Assembly (NCBI GenBank): GCA_023807065.1
Contig: JAJJLU010001025.1
Span: 1 to 11,519, forward strand
DNA: 11,519 nt
DNA from: Isotricha intestinalis
Taxonomy: Eukaryota > Ciliophora > Litostomatea > Vestibuliferida > Isotrichidae
Direction of reading: 5' to 3'
Positions 8,272 through 11,519 of this stretch are shown piece by piece. Below the pieces are notes generated by a model. The model was not told the origin of the DNA and ran no database searches. It saw nothing but the letters and a program-made list of their open reading frames with translations. The position numbers were made by a program, and so were the translations under genes. The first letter of the stretch is position 1; each line of letters begins with the position of its first letter.

Positions 8272-9599
8272 TTAAGGTATATTATTTGATATAAAGTTTA
8301 TTTTATTTAACCATTCTTTATTTAAATTTGGTTTAATTTTTCTGATTGAATATTTATTACAACTATTATTTAATAAATTTTGTTTTATTAAATTTATTTC
8401 TTTCTCTTCTTCAGAATTAATATTTAAATTTCCTTCAATTTGATTTTGTTTTTTATTTTTCTTATTTTTTTTTTTTTTACTTTTTATAATTTTATCATCA
8501 TCAGTTTGAATATATTGATATAATTGTTCAAAATTAAATTCTTTTATATCTTTTTCTTTTCCAGTTTTAATAATCTTTTTCTTTTTTTTATTTATTTTAT
8601 TTTTTTTTGATAAATCTTCTTCTTTTAAAATTACTTCATTTGATTTTGATAAAATCTTATAATTTTCATTTGATATTGTATTTAAATTCAAAGTTTTTTT
8701 ATTTTGATTATTTATAATTATTTGAATGTCTTTTTTATTTGAAATTTTTTTTTTTTTTTCATTTATTTTGAAAATATTATAATTAATTAAAGTGTCAAAT
8801 TTTTTTTTTTCTTCATTTAAAAAAGAAGATTCATTTTCAATATCTTTATATAATTGTTTTAAATAATCTAATTTTGGATTTTTAGAATTTATTATTATTA
8901 AAAATAAAAATTTTATAAAATCATCATTAATTATTTTTTCTTTAAATTGTTCTTTATGAATAATTTCAAAATCAATTTCTACTTTTTTTCCTTTTTCGTC
9001 TTTTAAAAATTTTAATGAATCATTAAAAATTATTTTTATATCTTTTGAAGAATTAATTAAAGTTTGTTTTATTGATTTTAAATCTTCAAATATTTTTTCT
9101 ATTATTTTTATATCTTTTTCTTCATTTATAATTTCTTTATTTTCTTTAAATATTATTTTATCTTCATTTTTATTTTTAAGAATTTCTTTTTTTATTTTAT
9201 TTCTAAAATTTTCTGTTGTATTTATTTCAATTTCTTTTTTTTTATATTGTAAAATATTTTCAACAATTTGTTGAGACAAAACTTTTAAAATATTTAAATT
9301 ACTTAATTCACTCATTGATAAACATAAACGTTTAAACTAAAAAATAATAATTTAATCAAATTTACATTCTCAATTTTTTTATTGTTATAATAATTATCTA
9401 TTTTATAAATATTGTTATTATAAATTCCTATTAAAATATTTTTAATCAAAGAATTTATTTCTTCTAAAAAAGAAAAATCAATTTCATCAGAATAACTTTC
9501 TTCATTTTCATATTCAAAACTTTCATTTTTTTTTTGAAGTAATATATTTTGAGTGTTTATTATTTCATTTTTTTCTTTTTTTATCTTTTTATTTTCCAT
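8272..9599 (-). CDS. Unrecognised Lys-rich protein, two exons joined by a 29-nt intron (432 aa)
   Basis: On the minus strand exon 1 is 9599-9366 (78 codons) and exon 2 is 9336-8272 (354 codons plus TAA). Unspliced, the first frame ends at a TGA at 9312-9314. Removing the GT-AG intron at 9337-9365 joins the two frames exactly, phase 0, giving KKIEN then FKRLCLSMSELSN. The ATG at 9599 is the first after an in-frame TAA. Residues 1-45 are charged and acidic. Residues 45-70 and 85-115 are likely helices. The middle is Lys/Glu/Ile-rich and probably helical. Two poly-Lys clusters (about 328-332 and 363-374) look like nuclear or nucleolar localisation signals. The conserved-looking C-terminus has KIKPNLNKEWLNKIN. 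No catalytic motif or membrane segment is seen. A nuclear, RNA- or chromatin-linked role is only a guess from composition. It is divergent from the Ubl/B-box gene. Confidence 0.75.
9337..9365 (-). other. 29-nt GT-AG spliceosomal intron
   Basis: Read on the minus strand it begins GTAAAT and ends TTATTATTTTTTAG, with only A and T between apart from one G. It contains TTGATTAAAT, a possible branch region. Its length is not a multiple of three, so retention shifts the frame and reaches a TGA 17 codons later. Excision joins two long ORFs in frame. Such tiny introns are known in ciliates and a few other protists. Confidence 0.8.
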
Positions 9600-10035
9600 T
9601 GTTATATTTTCTAATAAATTTTTTTATTTTTTTTATTTAAACATTTACTTTTTGAAATTAAGATGTTAATTTCTTTTTTCTATTTGATTTTTTATTTTTT
9701 TAAAATTAAAGAATTTATACCACCGTTTCCTTCTAATATTGTATTAAATATATTTTTTTTAAATTAATATATTGGTTTTTAGTTGAATTAATTTTTTTAA
9801 AATTTTTAAATTACTTTATTATTTCATTTCTTTTGTAATCAAAAGATTAAATTGGAAATTTATTTTTCATCTTTTTATGATTTATAGATTTAATATTTAT
9901 ATTAAAATTGACAGCTTTTTAATTGAATTAAGATATGATAAAAGTATTTAATATATAAAATAATATTTACAAGAAATAATTTTTTATTTACATAATTAAA
10001 TCTAAAAAAATAAATAAAAATAAAAAAGGATAATT
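9600..10035. promoter_or_regulatory. Divergent intergenic region, probable shared promoter zone
   Basis: 436 bp lies between the start codons of the Lys-rich gene (-) and the Ubl/B-box gene (+). It is almost pure A/T, with many T-runs toward the left and an A-rich leader (AAATAAATAAAAATAAAAAAGG) before the ATG at 10036. It holds no ORF of note. One short perfect inverted repeat stands out at 9829-9846. I cannot identify a TATA box with any confidence in such A/T-rich DNA. Confidence 0.45.
9829..9846. repeat. 7-bp perfect inverted repeat in the divergent promoter zone
   Basis: TCTTTTG-TAAT-CAAAAGA, near the middle of the intergenic region. It could be a binding site for a dimeric regulator of both genes, but short palindromes are common by chance in A/T-rich DNA. 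Confidence 0.3.
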
Positions 10036-11346
10036 ATGCATTTATTTCAAGGAAAAAAAAAGAAATTAACATTAAAATATAAAGGTAATTCTTATAATTT
10101 AGAAGTTGAACCTTATGAAGAAATTTCCTCTATAAAAAAATTAATGAATAAAAATTATCCTAATATAAATTTAAATGAATATAATTTAATATATGATAAT
10201 AAAGAATTTCCAAAAGATGATGAAATAAGATTTGACGAATTAACAAAAGAAAAAAATATAATAATTGATTTAATTAAAAAAGAAAACGAAAAAAATGAAA
10301 AAACAAAAAATGAAAATTTAAAAATAAAATGTGATTGTAATAATGGAATAATAACAACATATTGTAGAATATGTTTAAAATTTATTTGTGAAAATTGTAA
10401 AAATTTATTACATTCAGAGCATAAAATTTTATCATTTGATACAGAAAATTTATCAGAAAATATAAAATATTATTCAATTAAATTACAAGCTGAAATTTCA
10501 GATAATTTAAATCAATATACAGAAATTGAAAATATGTTTAAAAAGAATTTATTAATTGATTATTTTTCATGGAAAGAAATAATTATAAGAAAATTAGAAT
10601 CAATGGAAGAAATATTTAAAAAATTTGAACAATTTGATTCTTTATTTAAACAAAAATATGAAAATATAGAAAAATTAGCTTTAGATATTTCTAAAAAAAT
10701 TGATAAATATATTAATGAAATAAGTTGGAATTTATTAAATAATAAAAAGTCAAAAATTATAGAAAATAATTTTGAAGAAATTAAAAAATATTTTAATAAT
10801 TTAAGTGAATATGAATCTAAAATATTAATAATGAAAAAAAAAGTTGATTCAAGAAAAGAAGAATTTGAAACTAATAAAAAAATAAATAAAATATTTAATA
10901 ATTTAGATTTAATGTTTGATTCATTGGAAAAATTAACAAATAAAAGTTATGAAATAATAAAAGAAAAAAGTATTGAATTAAATAAATTAGATATGATAAA
11001 ACAAAATGAAAACAAAAAAAAACTTTTAGTATATTATAATCCAAGAGAAGAACATAAATCTTCAGTAAAATTTTTAACAAATTTAAAAGCAGTTAAATTA
11101 AAAGTTAATAAAAATTTAATGAAAAGTGAAGGTAATATAGATGTAAATAAAGATATTTCAAAAAATATAAAATATTTATCTGATAATCAAAATGTAGAAA
11201 AAAAAAGTTTTAGAGAAAATTACAGAACTATTGTTTCTCCTTTTCCAAAAAGTAAAAATTCAAAAATAAAAATAAATATTAATTCTAGTAGTGTAGATAA
11301 AAATATTAAATTACCTTCTATAAATTTATTACAAAAAAATATTTAG
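10036..11346 (+). CDS. Ubiquitin-like domain / B-box zinc finger / coiled-coil protein (436 aa)
   Basis: Residues 9-80 match the ubiquitin fold by pattern: LTLKYKGNSYNLEVEPYEEI parallels the first beta-hairpin and helix start of ubiquitin, and NLIYDNKEF parallels its RLIFAGKQL strand. There is no terminal Gly-Gly, so it is an integral Ubl, not a conjugated modifier. Residues 99-129 carry eight metal ligands, C99, C101, C110, C113, C118, C121, H126 and H129, spaced like a B-box (closest to type 1 but with C-x-C at the start). Residues 140-330 are long, charged and helical, with likely coiled coil. Residues 330-436 form a basic, low-complexity tail. No RING is present, so it cannot be a classical TRIM E3 by itself. 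A scaffold that binds ubiquitin-system or other partners through Ubl and B-box is inferred. The ATG at 10036 is kept because the Ubl begins right after it. The stop is TAG. Confidence 0.88.
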   Translation: MHLFQGKKKKLTLKYKGNSYNLEVEPYEEISSIKKLMNKNYPNINLNEYNLIYDNKEFPKDDEIRFDELTKEKNIIIDLIKKENEKNEKTKNENLKIKCDCNNGIITTYCRICLKFICENCKNLLHSEHKILSFDTENLSENIKYYSIKLQAEISDNLNQYTEIENMFKKNLLIDYFSWKEIIIRKLESMEEIFKKFEQFDSLFKQKYENIEKLALDISKKIDKYINEISWNLLNNKKSKIIENNFEEIKKYFNNLSEYESKILIMKKKVDSRKEEFETNKKINKIFNNLDLMFDSLEKLTNKSYEIIKEKSIELNKLDMIKQNENKKKLLVYYNPREEHKSSVKFLTNLKAVKLKVNKNLMKSEGNIDVNKDISKNIKYLSDNQNVEKKSFRENYRTIVSPFPKSKNSKIKININSSSVDKNIKLPSINLLQKNI

Positions 11347-11485
11347 TGTATTTTAAAAATAAATAAAAAAATATTAAAAAAAATAGAATAATATTATAAA
11401 AAAAAGAAAAAAAAATATTTTATTAATTCTTCATAGTTCGAAAAATCAAAAAATAATTTAATTTTTAAAATCATCAATAATAATA
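11347..11485 (+). other. Subtelomeric spacer / 3' UTR of the Ubl/B-box gene
   Basis: 139 bp of A/T-rich DNA between the TAG stop and the first telomere-like unit. It has poly-A-type runs around 11400 and no ORF or repeat family. It must hold the 3' UTR and polyadenylation site, so the gene is the last one on this end. Confidence 0.5.
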
Positions 11486-11519
11486 ATTGGGGATTGGGGA
11501 TTTGGGGATTGGGGATTGG
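11486..11519 (+). repeat. Telomere-like ATTGGGG repeat (probable chromosome end)
   Basis: The units are ATTGGGG, ATTGGGG, ATTTGGGG, ATTGGGG and a partial ATTGG running to the last base. The complement is CCCCAAT. The G-rich strand points 5' to 3' outward at the right edge, which is the polarity of a true telomere. G-runs are nearly absent elsewhere in the window. One unit carries an extra T, as is common with imprecise telomerase templating. I recall CCCCAAT-type telomeres from rumen litostome ciliates but could not check this. Confidence 0.75.

Noticed and set aside
9312..9599. A free-standing 95-residue protein on the minus strand
   Set aside because: Its last 17 codons are intron plus out-of-frame exon. 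The GT-AG excision joins it in frame to the longer ORF, so it is exon 1 of the 432-residue protein.
10895..11080. Minus-strand ORF of 61 codons resembling a membrane peptide
   Set aside because: Shadow of the Lys-rich helical region of the Ubl/B-box gene.

Overview
This is very A+T-rich eukaryotic DNA (about four fifths A+T by eye). It holds three protein-coding genes, a field of dead retrotransposon fragments at the left, and what looks like a chromosome end at the right. The genes end in TAA or TAG and use CAA for Gln, so the reassigned code of Tetrahymena or Paramecium is excluded. One gene contains a 29-nt GT-AG intron. The last 34 bases are tandem ATTGGGG units in the polarity of a G-rich telomere strand (complement CCCCAAT). 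Tiny introns, dense single-exon genes, a B-box protein and, as I recall, CCCCAAT-type telomeres in rumen litostome ciliates make a macronuclear chromosome end of an anaerobic (entodiniomorphid-like) ciliate my best guess. This is inference. An anaerobic fungus, an amoeba or another A+T-rich protist is not excluded.

Layout. Bases 1 to about 1470 hold four same-strand, decayed copies (A to D) of the 3' end of one non-LTR (LINE) retrotransposon. Each has remnants of the end of the reverse-transcriptase ORF. Copy B keeps a degenerate zf-RVT zinc knuckle. Copies A and B also keep a conserved 3' UTR with a small GC-rich hairpin, and copy A ends in a (TAAC)n tail. Bases 1650-8138 (+) encode a 2162-residue, single-exon protein: a predicted type II membrane protein with a cysteine-repeat stalk and a very long, Asn-rich, sequon-rich ectodomain. 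Its family is not recognised. Convergent to it, 8272-9599 (-) encodes an unrecognised Lys-rich, probably nuclear protein. It looks like two ORFs, but removing the 29-nt intron joins them into 432 codons. It is divergent from the last gene, 10036-11346 (+), which encodes a ubiquitin-like domain, a B-box-type zinc finger and a long helical region, that is, a TRIM-like architecture with Ubl in place of RING. That gene ends about 140 bp before the telomere-like repeat.

Nothing shows that the three genes share a pathway. The main points of interest are the tandem LINE graveyard with a covarying 3' hairpin, the hidden mini-intron, the giant surface-type protein with its block-wise codon mosaic, and the Ubl/B-box protein next to the telomere.
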